Source of the DNA: Pseudogracilibacillus sp037072025 | GTDB lineage: Bacteria; Bacillota; Bacilli; Bacillales; Amphibacillaceae | Direction of reading: 5' to 3' | DNA length: 64,000 nt | Assembly (NCBI RefSeq): GCF_037072025.1 | Contig: NZ_JAXHDD010000006.1 | Location: 1 to 64,000, forward strand | Shown: piece after piece, positions 1 through 9,126 of the stretch | Position numbering within the stretch: position 1 is the stretch's first letter | Layout of the letters: every line of letters starts with the position of its first letter | Made by a program: the position numbers and the translations under genes | Notes under the pieces: generated by a model | Seen by the model: only the letters and a program-made list of their open reading frames with translations | What the model was told of the DNA's origin: nothing | The model's database searches: none

Positions 1-73
1 TAGAATACTAGTTACATATAAACGGAACTGGACATCTTGGGAAAAGTGCCTTTTTTAAAGAAAGGGGGAAACC

Positions 74-349
74 ATGTCAAAACCATTGCGGATTATTGGC
101 TCGGTTACTCTGCTCTTTGTTTTAATGTTCGGTACCTTTACAGTAGCACCACAGTCTCAGATTGTAGAGGCGAATACAAGTACTAATGTACAACCTAGCA
201 GTTGTTCTAGCTGGGAAACGTATAAAACGACTTACAAGTGTGTTCACCGCAATCAAACCATTGTAACATATTATGAAAGAAGGTATTGTCCAGGAAAAGG
301 ATGGGAGACTCGTGTAAGGACTAAAACGATCAATGGCTGTATGAATTAA
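74..349 (+). CDS. secreted four-cysteine peptide, putative bacteriocin-like or signalling peptide
   Basis: This 91-residue protein has an N-terminal hydrophobic signal (about residues 6-25) and a plausible signal peptidase site after VEA at residue 33. The mature part of about 58 residues has four cysteines (C44, C56, C72, C89) and an internal repeat: a W47-E-T segment between C44 and C56 matches a W77-E-T segment between C72 and C89. It is rich in Tyr, Thr and Arg. The start has a strong ribosome binding site (AAAGGGGG). It is followed by an intercistronic hairpin and then a permease and an ATPase, a layout seen for bacteriocins with dedicated export or immunity ABC systems. I do not recognise the family, so the function is inferred from context only. 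Confidence 0.6.
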   Translation: MSKPLRIIGSVTLLFVLMFGTFTVAPQSQIVEANTSTNVQPSSCSSWETYKTTYKCVHRNQTIVTYYERRYCPGKGWETRVRTKTINGCMN

Positions 350-362
350 TGTTCGGAACAGT

Positions 363-390
363 GATGGGAAGGTTTATTCCTTCCCATCTT
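363..390 (+). terminator. intercistronic hairpin, probable attenuating terminator
   Basis: A perfect 10-bp stem (GATGGGAAGG / CCTTCCCATC) with a 6-base loop is followed by TTT. It lies between the peptide gene and the permease gene. The T tract is short, so it probably lets some transcription through and keeps peptide mRNA in excess over transporter mRNA. That role is inference. Confidence 0.7.
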
Positions 391-408
391 TAAACTAGGG
401 GTGAAATA

Positions 409-3012
409 ATGTTATGGGTGATGCTTAGAAATTTAACCTATTACTGGCGTTCGACTCTGGCTGTGATAGTAATATTGGTTCTAATCGGACTGGCTTTCAA
501 CTATACATTACAAACTTCCGAACAGATAAAGGTAGAAGCAGATGTCCAATTAACAGAGAAATGGCGTACGGGTTATGACCTTTTAATCAGTCCCACTGCA
601 GATAACGATGATAATGGTAAAGAATCCATAGAATTGACTGCAACTGGTTTTAGTTCATCTGATGTATTAGATGGATTGGTACGGCGAGGGGATATGGCAA
701 ACCATCAAGAAGGAATATCTTTACAACATTATGAAACGATTAAAAAAATAGAAGGAGTTCAAGTTGCTGCACCGCTCTCGTTTATTGGTTATGTTGAAAA
801 CGAAGGAATAAATCTTAATTATGGAATTGAAGAATACGGGTTTTATGATATGGAAACATCGACAAAGGTTTTTGATGGAATCCGTTACCGAGATGTGACA
901 CAGGATTTTTCATCTGATATTTCCGTTACCCAGTATGTCAATCCAAAAGATGAAGAGGAAATATTTAATCGTTATGAGGAGATTCTAGAAAAAGGGCAGT
1001 GGGGTCCAAGCTCAAGTGGATTAATGACTTTGCTTCGAAGTGATGGGAGCGCATGGTCTATGGTCGCAATCGATCCCATTCAAGAAGCAAAATTATTACA
1101 AATGGATGCCGCAATTGTTGAAGGAGATTTTTTTAAGGAACATCAGGAACTAAAAGAAATTAATGGGGTACCTGTTGTACCACTAATTTTGCTAAATCAG
1201 CCTTATGACACGATTTTTTCTGCGACAATTAACAAGATTGAAGTACCGACCTTGGATGTTGATCAATTGATAAAGGCGGGTGGTAGAGATTATTTAAAAA
1301 CATTACCACAAGAAAATGTAGTAGAAATAGAATTAAACCCATTTAGTGAAAAGTATTTTTTTCATATAGGAGAAATTAGTCTAGAGAATGGAGTTTTGAA
1401 AGATAGTTTGATGGATGGGTTTATATATACGGATCAGCGTTCAGTTTTAGATTATTCGCCTCTACAATTTCGACAGAAGAAAGTGGAATTATCGAAAGGT
1501 GTACCAGTTGTTGAAGCAATCGCACAATCCAGTCGTGGAGAGCAAATAAACTATCGCAATAGTACTTATCTTGATTTAACGAAGGAATTTGGATTTGAAA
1601 TCGTTGGGAGATTTGACGCTACTTTACTAGAAAATACATTTACAACAAGTGATAAACCTGTTCCGCCAGACTATTACCGGCCGGAAAATGTTTATATTAC
1701 CCATGATACAAATGGTGCACCCTACGAAGAACCTTACATTTACGAAAGCTCCCCTTATAAAAGTGGATATTATACAGGTGGAATTGATGCAATTACTACA
1801 TTAGTAGCTGCGGAGTATCTACTTGAAGAGAAACCAATCTCCATTATTCGAGTTATTGTGGAAGATGTTGGTGTACGGAATTCAGAAAGTATGGCAAAAG
1901 TGGAGCGTGTTGCACAACAAATTAAGGAGCAAACCAATTTGCAGGTAGATATTATGCTTGGAAGCGCAGATCGCAAAGTAAATGTACTGTTAGATACTTA
2001 TGAAAATATTCCGGGATATGGATATTTATTGGAAGGGTGGAGTGAAGAAGGAGCTTCTTTTGTCATTGAAGACCGTGTTAGTACAACGACATTACTTCTT
2101 ACACTATATATTTTAGCTATGGGGTTAATTTGCCTTGGATTGATTTATCGTAATTATACAGAAAATCGAAAGCGAGATATTAGCGTATTGTACACGTTTG
2201 GTTGGTCAAAATGGAAAATTGTTCAATCCTTGTTATTGGAGTCTTCCTTCATACTTATTTTTGTTTTGGTGTGCTTTGGGTTTTTACGATTAATCCTTGG
2301 ACAGTCATGGGGGTCAGAGCAGATGTTGTACGCAATTTTATTTAGCGTTGCATTATCTGTCATTGTAATGATTAGTTTTTATGTTTTACCAATTATTCGT
2401 TATATGGAGAGTAATTTACATTTACGTGGTGGAAATCGTTCTAAATCTACTTTTTTATCTACTAAACCTGGAGAAACATTGTGGGTATTAGGCTTTCGAA
2501 ATATGGTACGTCATCCCATTAGAAGTATAACGAAAGCACTTATTATTATTACAACATTGATTTATGTGACAGTCTTTTTAATTTCTAAAAACCAAGCATC
2601 TTCTTTACTCATGTTAACTTTTCTCGGCGAAAATATTGATATAACTCTAGAGCCAAATCAACGGTTATTATTTATCATTGGAATTTTACTTGCGTTATTT
2701 AGTTATGTTGCGATTCATATAAACCAAACGGAAGCAAGGATGCGTGAAATTCAGTTATATGAGTCTTGGGGTTGGCAGACTCATCGATGGGCATCACTAT
2801 ATTTATTAGAAGAAATGATGATTAACAGTGTTTCTGTTTGCGTTGGAGTGATCGTTAGTTATATGTTTTTAACATCATTAACAGATGATATTACATTCAG
2901 TCTAGTGCAAGTTAATTTGTACATATTAGCAGGGTTGGCAATTAGTCTTTTCATTAGCGCAGGAACTTTACTAATTCGTTCAAAACAATATCAACTAGGA
3001 GAATTTCATTAA
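409..3012 (+). CDS. ABC transporter permease with two FtsX-type domains
   Basis: This 867-residue membrane protein has a first membrane segment at about residues 10-30, a very large extracytoplasmic region (about 31-555), three membrane segments at about 558-580, 607-630 and 638-662, and four more between about 709 and 856. The two groups fit two FtsX/MacB-like domains; the cytoplasmic loop after the second segment has the typical short basic stretch ISVLYTFGWSKWK. Such permeases work with a LolD/MacB-type ATPase, which is the next gene. They extrude or sense peptides and lipids rather than pump through a classical channel. With the upstream secreted peptide, a role in export of or self-protection from that peptide is plausible but not shown. 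Confidence 0.85.
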   Translation: MLWVMLRNLTYYWRSTLAVIVILVLIGLAFNYTLQTSEQIKVEADVQLTEKWRTGYDLLISPTADNDDNGKESIELTATGFSSSDVLDGLVRRGDMANHQEGISLQHYETIKKIEGVQVAAPLSFIGYVENEGINLNYGIEEYGFYDMETSTKVFDGIRYRDVTQDFSSDISVTQYVNPKDEEEIFNRYEEILEKGQWGPSSSGLMTLLRSDGSAWSMVAIDPIQEAKLLQMDAAIVEGDFFKEHQELKEINGVPVVPLILLNQPYDTIFSATINKIEVPTLDVDQLIKAGGRDYLKTLPQENVVEIELNPFSEKYFFHIGEISLENGVLKDSLMDGFIYTDQRSVLDYSPLQFRQKKVELSKGVPVVEAIAQSSRGEQINYRNSTYLDLTKEFGFEIVGRFDATLLENTFTTSDKPVPPDYYRPENVYITHDTNGAPYEEPYIYESSPYKSGYYTGGIDAITTLVAAEYLLEEKPISIIRVIVEDVGVRNSESMAKVERVAQQIKEQTNLQVDIMLGSADRKVNVLLDTYENIPGYGYLLEGWSEEGASFVIEDRVSTTTLLLTLYILAMGLICLGLIYRNYTENRKRDISVLYTFGWSKWKIVQSLLLESSFILIFVLVCFGFLRLILGQSWGSEQMLYAILFSVALSVIVMISFYVLPIIRYMESNLHLRGGNRSKSTFLSTKPGETLWVLGFRNMVRHPIRSITKALIIITTLIYVTVFLISKNQASSLLMLTFLGENIDITLEPNQRLLFIIGILLALFSYVAIHINQTEARMREIQLYESWGWQTHRWASLYLLEEMMINSVSVCVGVIVSYMFLTSLTDDITFSLVQVNLYILAGLAISLFISAGTLLIRSKQYQLGEFH

Positions 3013-3106
3013 AGTGCGTTTTCAAAAATGAGGATAAAAAAGCGTGGTGTAACTTTGAACAACCTTTTAATTCTATTTGGATGGTTAAGTGAAAAGGGGG
3101 GAAATA

Positions 3107-3808
3107 ATGATTGTTTTAAGGAATGTATCTAAATCCTTTATATCAGAGTCCGAAAGTGTAGATGTATTGCGGAATGTGTCTATATCCGTTCAAGGTGGTC
3201 AATTTATTAGTGTGATTGGTCCATCTGGTTCGGGAAAAACAACGTTACTTCAAATAATGGGATTACTAGAAATTCCAACAGATGGGGAAATAATGATTGA
3301 TGGGCAAAAAGTTAATCAACTTTCAACAAAAGAAAGAAAGCATTTACGACGTAATAAAATAAGCTATGTATTTCAGCAATATCAATTACTTCCAGCATTA
3401 ACAGCTATTGAGAATATTATGTTACCCGTATTACAGTTTAAAAAGAATCGTGAAGTATTAAAACGAGCCGAGTATTTGCTTGAACAAGTTGGACTATCCC
3501 ATCGTAGAAATCATATACCTGCAAAACTATCAGGGGGGGAGCAACAAAGAATCGCTATAGCTCGAGCATTAATGACAAATCCAGACATCATTTTGGCAGA
3601 CGAAATGACCGGAAATTTAGATGAAGAAACAGCAGAAAAAATAATGGATTTATTCCAAAAGATTCACCAATCTGAAAAGAAAACGATCGTTATTGTGACA
3701 CATAATCTAGATCTAATTAAATATACAGAGGTTTCGTATCAACTACGGAATGGTATGTTAACTAAAATTGAAACGGCTAATTCAATTAGCCAAGAAGCTC
3801 GTACATGA
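3107..3808 (+). CDS. ABC transporter ATP-binding protein, LolD/MacB type
   Basis: The 233-residue nucleotide-binding domain is complete: Walker A GPSGSGKTT near residue 38, Q-loop FQQYQLLP, ABC signature LSGGEQQRIAIARAL, Walker B ILADEMTGNLDEET and the switch histidine in VTHNLD. The family usually has ADEPTGNLD; here the Pro is Met. An in-frame GTG lies 18 bases upstream, but AAAGGGGGGAAA is well placed for the ATG at 3107, so I use that. The gene follows the permease and should form a complex with it. It is followed by about 430 bases with no intact gene. Confidence 0.93.
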   Translation: MIVLRNVSKSFISESESVDVLRNVSISVQGGQFISVIGPSGSGKTTLLQIMGLLEIPTDGEIMIDGQKVNQLSTKERKHLRRNKISYVFQQYQLLPALTAIENIMLPVLQFKKNREVLKRAEYLLEQVGLSHRRNHIPAKLSGGEQQRIAIARALMTNPDIILADEMTGNLDEETAEKIMDLFQKIHQSEKKTIVIVTHNLDLIKYTEVSYQLRNGMLTKIETANSISQEART

Positions 3809-4241
3809 AAGACATATTTCAAAAATAAAAAATGCGATAAAGGGAATGGAAAAAACTCTCTAGAAAAATTTCCCCTCAAGTTTCGGTTTGATGGTTATTA
3901 AATCCCCGTGTAGCAACACTTACGTATTTCATTTGGCCACTGCCATTAAAAAATTGAAAAATAAATTTTATTACAACATAGTTAATAGTATGGCAAATGT
4001 TCCATTTGATCAAAAGCTTTTACCGAAACTTGGGTTATTCATTATTTGTGTCCAATGATTGCCAACTGCCCCCTTTCTTCATTCATGTGTATCGATTCGA
4101 AGTGTAAAGCTTCACTTTCTTCCTCAAATATGAGATCGTTTTGTTCAAATTCCTTTAGTAGGAATACTGTACTTTCCTATAAATAGTATGCTAAATTTTT
4201 TGCATAATAAATATAGATGTTGAATAGTTTAAATCGGTAGG
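3809..4241. other. intergenic stretch with decayed sequence
   Basis: No intact gene is visible. An 11-bp inverted repeat (CAAGTTTCGGT at 3877-3887, ACCGAAACTTG at 4022-4032) bounds about 155 bases. To its right, the minus strand holds a 44-codon open stretch with protein-like composition but no start. The block looks like scar tissue between the accessory cassette and the conserved yqfC region. Confidence 0.5.
4042..4176 (-). pseudogene. C-terminal fragment of an unidentified protein
   Basis: A 44-codon frame preceded by a TAG and lacking a usable start ends with TAA. It reads like a real acidic C-terminus (includes LLKEFEQNDLIFEEES and ends QLAIIGHK). I do not recognise the family. It may be the remains of a gene lost when the upstream cassette arrived. 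Confidence is low because short open stretches occur by chance. Confidence 0.25.
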
Positions 4242-4280
4242 GAGCCCTTTGATTGTTGCTGCAATCAAAGGGCTCTTTTA
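4242..4280 (+). terminator. strong rho-independent terminator
   Basis: A perfect 14-bp stem (GAGCCCTTTGATTG / CAATCAAAGGGCTC) with a 6-base loop is followed by TTTTA. It lies about 430 bases after the ABC ATPase gene and 180 bases before yqfC, so it isolates the sporulation genes from upstream transcription. Confidence 0.85.
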
Positions 4281-4460
4281 TCATAATGAACTTTCAAATA
4301 CTTTATAAAAAATTTTTGTCCGTAAGTCAGTCGCGGTACGGGTTGAGAAATAAGCATATCGTTTTTTATGTTATAAGCCTCTTTAATAATAAGTTTCCAA
4401 TAAACATGTTCTTATCTTTTTCCTTTCAACATATTTATATGTAGAGAGGAGAAATGTGGA

Positions 4461-4736
4461 GTGAAATTTATGAAGCGAGTCATGCAACCATTTATTAATA
4501 AAAATCTATCACTTCCTTCCGATTCATTGTCTCTTCCAACAGTAACGATTACTGGAGATAAGCGTGTTGCAATTGAACAACATTATAAATTAATCTCATT
4601 TACAGAAAAAATAATTAAGCTACAATGTGAAAATGGCATTATTCAAATAAGTGGCGATATGTTGGTGATCAAACTAATGTATCCGAGAGAGATCATCTTA
4701 GAGGGCAACATCAAAGAAGTAAGTTTTGAATCTTAA
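4461..4736 (+). CDS. yqfC: sporulation protein YqfC
   Basis: This 91-residue protein belongs to the small YabP/YqfC family of sporulation proteins. It sits directly ahead of yqfD and phoH, as in B. subtilis, where yqfC and yqfD are under mother-cell sigma-E control. GTG at 4461 is preferred because AGAGGAG lies about 9 bases upstream; an ATG at 4470 is possible. There is no membrane segment or signal. Molecular function is unknown. Confidence 0.85.
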   Translation: MKFMKRVMQPFINKNLSLPSDSLSLPTVTITGDKRVAIEQHYKLISFTEKIIKLQCENGIIQISGDMLVIKLMYPREIILEGNIKEVSFES

Positions 4737-4760
4737 TATGTTGTTTTACTAGGAGGCAGT

Positions 4761-5972
4761 ATGAAACGAATACAAGGAAAAAACGTCGTCGGTTATGTGA
4801 CAGTTAAAGTGAAAGGAAAACGTCCCGAAGTATTTTTTCAAGCATGTACAGATGCTGGAATTCCAGTTTGGGATATAAAAAAACAAAATAACTCCGTATG
4901 TTTAGGTAAAATTTATTTAATTCATGTAAAAAGATTAAAAGTACTTTTACAAAATTATCCGTATGAAGTTGAAATAATCAATCGAAAAGGGTATATTAAT
5001 TTTTTCAGTTATATTTGGACAAGGAAAGAACTCCTCTTGTCAATCCTTCTTTGTAGTGCAATTATTTTCTTTCTTTCTAATATCATTTGGAAAGTCGAAA
5101 TAAACGGTGTCTCGGTCGATATTGAGGATAAACTCGAAAAAGAATTGGCTTCCTATGGTCTTTACGAAGGGGCATGGATCTATTCACTTGAATCATTGGA
5201 TATTGTGCAAGAACAAATAGTAAATGATGTACCCGAGTTATTGTATATCGGAATTGAAAAAAAGGGGACAACTTATACAGTTGATGCTGTAGAAAAATTA
5301 GTTGTAAAAGAAGAATCGGAACCGGCTCCGCAACATTTGATAGCTGCTAAAAATGGTATAATCCAAAAAATGTTTATTAAAAAAGGTTCTCCTGTTGTAA
5401 ATATTAATGATTACGTAAAAAAGGGGGATGTTTTAGTATCAGGAGTAATGGAAGAAGCAAAAAATGAGAACGAAGAGGAAAGTTCAGAAAAATTAAAGGA
5501 GATTGTGACCTCTGCAGAAGGTGAAGTATTTGCTAATACATGGTATGAAGTAAATGTTACTAGTTCACTTTATCAACATACTGAAAAATTGTCTGGAGAT
5601 AAAATTACAAAATATAGTTTGAACATAGGGAAGTGGCAACTGCCGATTTGGGGATTTAAAAAGATTCCATATGAGCAAGTGTTTGAAGAAACAGAAGTAA
5701 TACCTGTATATCTTTTGAAGTGGAAATTACCCTTTAATCTAATTGAACGAACAATTTATGATAAAGAATCGTTTACTCAAATTAGGAGTGAGGAAGACGC
5801 GAAAAATATTGCGATTGAACATGTTAAAGAAGATTTAAAATTAAAATTGGGGAAGGACTCTGAAATAATTAAATATTATGTTTTGCATGAAACAGTAGAC
5901 AATGGTAAAGTAAAAATGAACTTATATATTAGTGTGACAGAAAATATTGCAATTGGTAAACAAATAAAATAA
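4761..5972 (+). CDS. yqfD: sporulation membrane protein YqfD
   Basis: The 403-residue length is usual for YqfD. One clear membrane segment at about residues 90-110 separates an N-terminal cytoplasmic domain from a larger domain that is probably on the other side of the membrane. The start has AGGAGG about 8 bases upstream. It lies 24 bases after yqfC and just before phoH. Members are needed at an intermediate stage of sporulation, but the biochemical role is not known. Confidence 0.93.
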   Translation: MKRIQGKNVVGYVTVKVKGKRPEVFFQACTDAGIPVWDIKKQNNSVCLGKIYLIHVKRLKVLLQNYPYEVEIINRKGYINFFSYIWTRKELLLSILLCSAIIFFLSNIIWKVEINGVSVDIEDKLEKELASYGLYEGAWIYSLESLDIVQEQIVNDVPELLYIGIEKKGTTYTVDAVEKLVVKEESEPAPQHLIAAKNGIIQKMFIKKGSPVVNINDYVKKGDVLVSGVMEEAKNENEEESSEKLKEIVTSAEGEVFANTWYEVNVTSSLYQHTEKLSGDKITKYSLNIGKWQLPIWGFKKIPYEQVFEETEVIPVYLLKWKLPFNLIERTIYDKESFTQIRSEEDAKNIAIEHVKEDLKLKLGKDSEIIKYYVLHETVDNGKVKMNLYISVTENIAIGKQIK

Positions 5973-6000
5973 TGAAGGAAGTTTAAAAAGGAGTTACGTA

Positions 6001-6951
6001 ATGGCAGAAAACTTGGAGCAGATTGACCTGCAAATAGATAATTCTAACGAAGCAAGAGAGCTATTTGGAAATAGTGATAATTTTTTAAAACGAATAGAAG
6101 AAGAACTGCAGGTTTCAATAATAACACGTGGAGAACAAATTCAAGTTTCCGGAAAGCAAATTGAGCTCGTAGAGATGGTCTTAAACAGTCTATTGAATAT
6201 TATTAAGAAAGGTCTCTCCATTACAGAAAGAGATGTTTTGTATGCTATTAAGCTAGCTAAAGAAGGTAAGATCAATCAATTTGAAACGTTGTTTGAAGAT
6301 GAAATTACTAAAAATGCAAAAGGTAAACCAATTCGTGTTAAAACATTAGGACAGAAATCCTACATTAACGCAATAAGGAGACATGATCTTGTTTTTGGAA
6401 TTGGACCAGCCGGAACCGGAAAAACTTATTTAGCTGTCGTAACAGCAGTCGATGCGTTAAAAAAAGGGCATGCAAAAAGAATTATTCTAACGCGTCCAGC
6501 TGTAGAAGCAGGAGAGAGTTTAGGATTTTTACCAGGAGATTTAAAAGAAAAAGTTGATCCTTATTTAAGACCACTTTATGACGCTCTCCATGATGTTTTG
6601 GGAAGAGATCAAGCGACTCGATTAATAGAAAAAGAAATTATTGAAATTGCCCCATTAGCTTATATGCGTGGAAGAACACTCGATAATGCATTCGTTATTT
6701 TGGATGAAGCACAAAATACAACACCCGAGCAAATGAAAATGTTCTTAACGAGACTTGGATTTGGCTCAAAAATGATTATTACAGGAGACATTACACAAAT
6801 AGATCTTCCAAAAGGTGTAGAATCTGGTCTTCAAGTAGCGAATAGAATGCTTGGAACAGTTAAAGAAATTGCATTTATTTATTTGGATGAATCGGATGTT
6901 GTGCGCCATCCGCTTGTTCAAAAAATTATCCATGCATATGAAAACAATTAA
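6001..6951 (+). CDS. phoH: PhoH family ATPase
   Basis: This 316-residue protein has an N-terminal region of about 110 residues, then a PhoH P-loop ATPase core: Walker A GPAGTGKT near residue 136 and Walker B FVILDEAQNT near residue 231. PhoH proteins are cytoplasmic RNA-linked ATPases. The conserved link between phoH and ybeY, two genes downstream here, suggests a role in rRNA maturation or quality control. It is in line with yqfCD and pgpH and is probably part of one transcription unit. Confidence 0.95.
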   Translation: MAENLEQIDLQIDNSNEARELFGNSDNFLKRIEEELQVSIITRGEQIQVSGKQIELVEMVLNSLLNIIKKGLSITERDVLYAIKLAKEGKINQFETLFEDEITKNAKGKPIRVKTLGQKSYINAIRRHDLVFGIGPAGTGKTYLAVVTAVDALKKGHAKRIILTRPAVEAGESLGFLPGDLKEKVDPYLRPLYDALHDVLGRDQATRLIEKEIIEIAPLAYMRGRTLDNAFVILDEAQNTTPEQMKMFLTRLGFGSKMIITGDITQIDLPKGVESGLQVANRMLGTVKEIAFIYLDESDVVRHPLVQKIIHAYENN

Positions 6952-6996
6952 CATTTACTAAGCGCTATTTCTGGGGAACTGTTGGGGTGAATACAT

Positions 6997-9126
6997 TTGA
7001 AGAAATTTTTCGAAACTATATTATTAATTTTCAATCGAAAATCAAGATGGGTTGCCGTTTTTTTACCGATATTAATATTGGGAGTAACCTTTTTTTTATT
7101 AGCAATGAATAATGTTTATTCACAGACATATGAGTTAGAACGTTTTGACCGTGCAAAAGAAACAATTCGTTCCCCGATTACGATCGAAAATGAACTCGAG
7201 ACAGATCGAAAAATAAGAGAAACTGTCTTGGCAGTTGGTGACAGATATACCATTTTAGAAGAAATAACTGAAGATCAAATTAATTATATAGAAGAGATTT
7301 TTGATGCAGTAAGTACATTAGTAAAAGAAACGTCTTCCGATAAAGATGCGACTGATCCAAGTCACTTAGGTTATGATGAGATTGTAAATCAATTACAGGA
7401 AATACTATCACCTGAAATAACAGATAAAGTGGATGAGCTTGTTTTTATGGATTTAATCCAAATTGAAGAAAAAGAAAGAAATCATGGAAAAGATGTATTT
7501 ATAAAAGCAGTAACAAAAGTATTAAATGATGGGGTTAGAATTGAAAATATTCAAAGTTCAAAAGAAGAGGTAGCCTCTATTATTAAATATTCCGCATTAA
7601 ATACAGAAGTCAAAGAAACATTGAACGAACTAATTGACTTTGCAATTGTTGAAAATTCATTTTTTGATGTGGAAAAAACGATGGAAGCAAGAAATGAAGC
7701 AGCAAGTAGTGTTGAACCAGTTGTGATAAGATCTGGGGATATAATCGTCCGAGAAGGCCAAATAATCACAAATGAAATATACGAAGATTTAAAATTAGTT
7801 GGTGTATTAAATCAAGAAAAGAGTATTTTACCTGGAATTGGCCTAGCTTTATTTATATTGATGATCGTTAGCTTAGTTGGGTATGAATTAAATAGACTTT
7901 ACCAAAGAGAAGAACTTGATCAAGGTCAAATTCTAGCAGTAATTCTTATTAGTGTTATTATGGCTGTTATAATGAAAGTCGTTAGCCTATATATAGATCA
8001 GGTAAATCACCTTTATTTGCTTGTCCCGGTTGCAACGGGTGTATTATTATTAAAAATGCTAATATATGAACGACTGAGTATCGTATTTTCAATCGTGTTT
8101 GCCTTTCTTGGTAGCATATTATTTAACGGAGAAATACCTGGAACCTTAAATATAGAAGTGGGAATTTACTTTTTCTTCTTTCAGCTTGCCGGAATTATAT
8201 TTTTAAGGAATATTAAAGACCGTGTTACGATAATTATAGCAGCATTTGGAATGGCTATAGTAAATGTTATGACGATTGCTATGTATATATTCCTTTCATT
8301 TGAAAAGTTTGAAATAATAACATTTTCGATACATGTAAGTTTTGGTATTGGGGCTGCAATATTATCTGCAGTCTTAACAATAGGGTTATTACCATTTTTT
8401 GAAACAGGTTTAGGGATTTTGTCAGATGGTAAATTACTTGCATTAGCGAATCCAAATCAACCCTTGTTACGAAAACTTTTAACAGAGGCACCAGGAACCT
8501 ACCACCACTCGGTAATGGTGGCTAATTTAAGTGAAGCTGCATGTGAGGCAATTGGTGCAAAAGGATTGTTGGCACGCGTCGGGTCTTATTACCATGATAT
8601 TGGGAAAACTAAAAAACCCCATTATTTTATTGAAAATCAAGTAGCTATTAGAAACCCACATGATTTTATAGAACCTGAAAAAAGTGCCAATATTATTATT
8701 AATCACACTTTAGACGGTGCCGAAATGTTAAAACAGCAAAAATTACCAAAAGAAATTATCGACATTGCTGAGCAGCACCATGGCACTTCTCTTGTTAGTT
8801 ATTTTTATCATAAGGCTAAAGAGAAGGATGAAGATGTAAATGAAGAAGATTTTCGTTATCCAGGACCTAAGCCTTCCACAAAAGAAGGGGGAATTATTTC
8901 TATTTGTGATTCTGCAGAAGCGGCAGTTAGATCACTAAAAGAGCCTTCCCCAGAAAAAATTGAAAAAATAGTTGATTCAATCGTTAATAATAAATTAATG
9001 GATGGGCAATTAGATGCCACGCCACTAACTTTAGAGGAATTGCATATTATTAGGGAAACGGTTTGTGAAGCATTAAAGGGGATATTTCATTCTCGTATTC
9101 AATATCCTACAAAGGAGGCCAACTGA
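6997..9126 (+). CDS. pgpH: 7TM-HD phosphodiesterase PgpH, c-di-AMP hydrolase
   Basis: The 709-residue protein has an N-terminal membrane segment (about 17-37), an extracytoplasmic 7TMR-HDED region to about 270, a seven-helix membrane core (about 275-480) and a cytoplasmic HD domain with TYHHSVMVANL and SYYHDIGKTKKP near residue 529. This architecture is that of PgpH (YqfF), which hydrolyses c-di-AMP to pApA and so tunes osmotic and potassium balance. The TTG start has GGGGTGA upstream. Its stop overlaps the ybeY start (TGATG), implying translational coupling. Confidence 0.95.
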   Translation: MKKFFETILLIFNRKSRWVAVFLPILILGVTFFLLAMNNVYSQTYELERFDRAKETIRSPITIENELETDRKIRETVLAVGDRYTILEEITEDQINYIEEIFDAVSTLVKETSSDKDATDPSHLGYDEIVNQLQEILSPEITDKVDELVFMDLIQIEEKERNHGKDVFIKAVTKVLNDGVRIENIQSSKEEVASIIKYSALNTEVKETLNELIDFAIVENSFFDVEKTMEARNEAASSVEPVVIRSGDIIVREGQIITNEIYEDLKLVGVLNQEKSILPGIGLALFILMIVSLVGYELNRLYQREELDQGQILAVILISVIMAVIMKVVSLYIDQVNHLYLLVPVATGVLLLKMLIYERLSIVFSIVFAFLGSILFNGEIPGTLNIEVGIYFFFFQLAGIIFLRNIKDRVTIIIAAFGMAIVNVMTIAMYIFLSFEKFEIITFSIHVSFGIGAAILSAVLTIGLLPFFETGLGILSDGKLLALANPNQPLLRKLLTEAPGTYHHSVMVANLSEAACEAIGAKGLLARVGSYYHDIGKTKKPHYFIENQVAIRNPHDFIEPEKSANIIINHTLDGAEMLKQQKLPKEIIDIAEQHHGTSLVSYFYHKAKEKDEDVNEEDFRYPGPKPSTKEGGIISICDSAEAAVRSLKEPSPEKIEKIVDSIVNNKLMDGQLDATPLTLEELHIIRETVCEALKGIFHSRIQYPTKEAN

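Noticed and set aside
74..349. Direct assignment of the peptide to the lactococcin 972 family
   Set aside because: Only the gene layout is similar; the Cys-rich peptide does not show the glycine/tryptophan-rich pattern of that family.
4253..4444. 63-codon frame upstream of yqfC
   Set aside because: It starts inside a perfect terminator hairpin and has no ribosome binding site.
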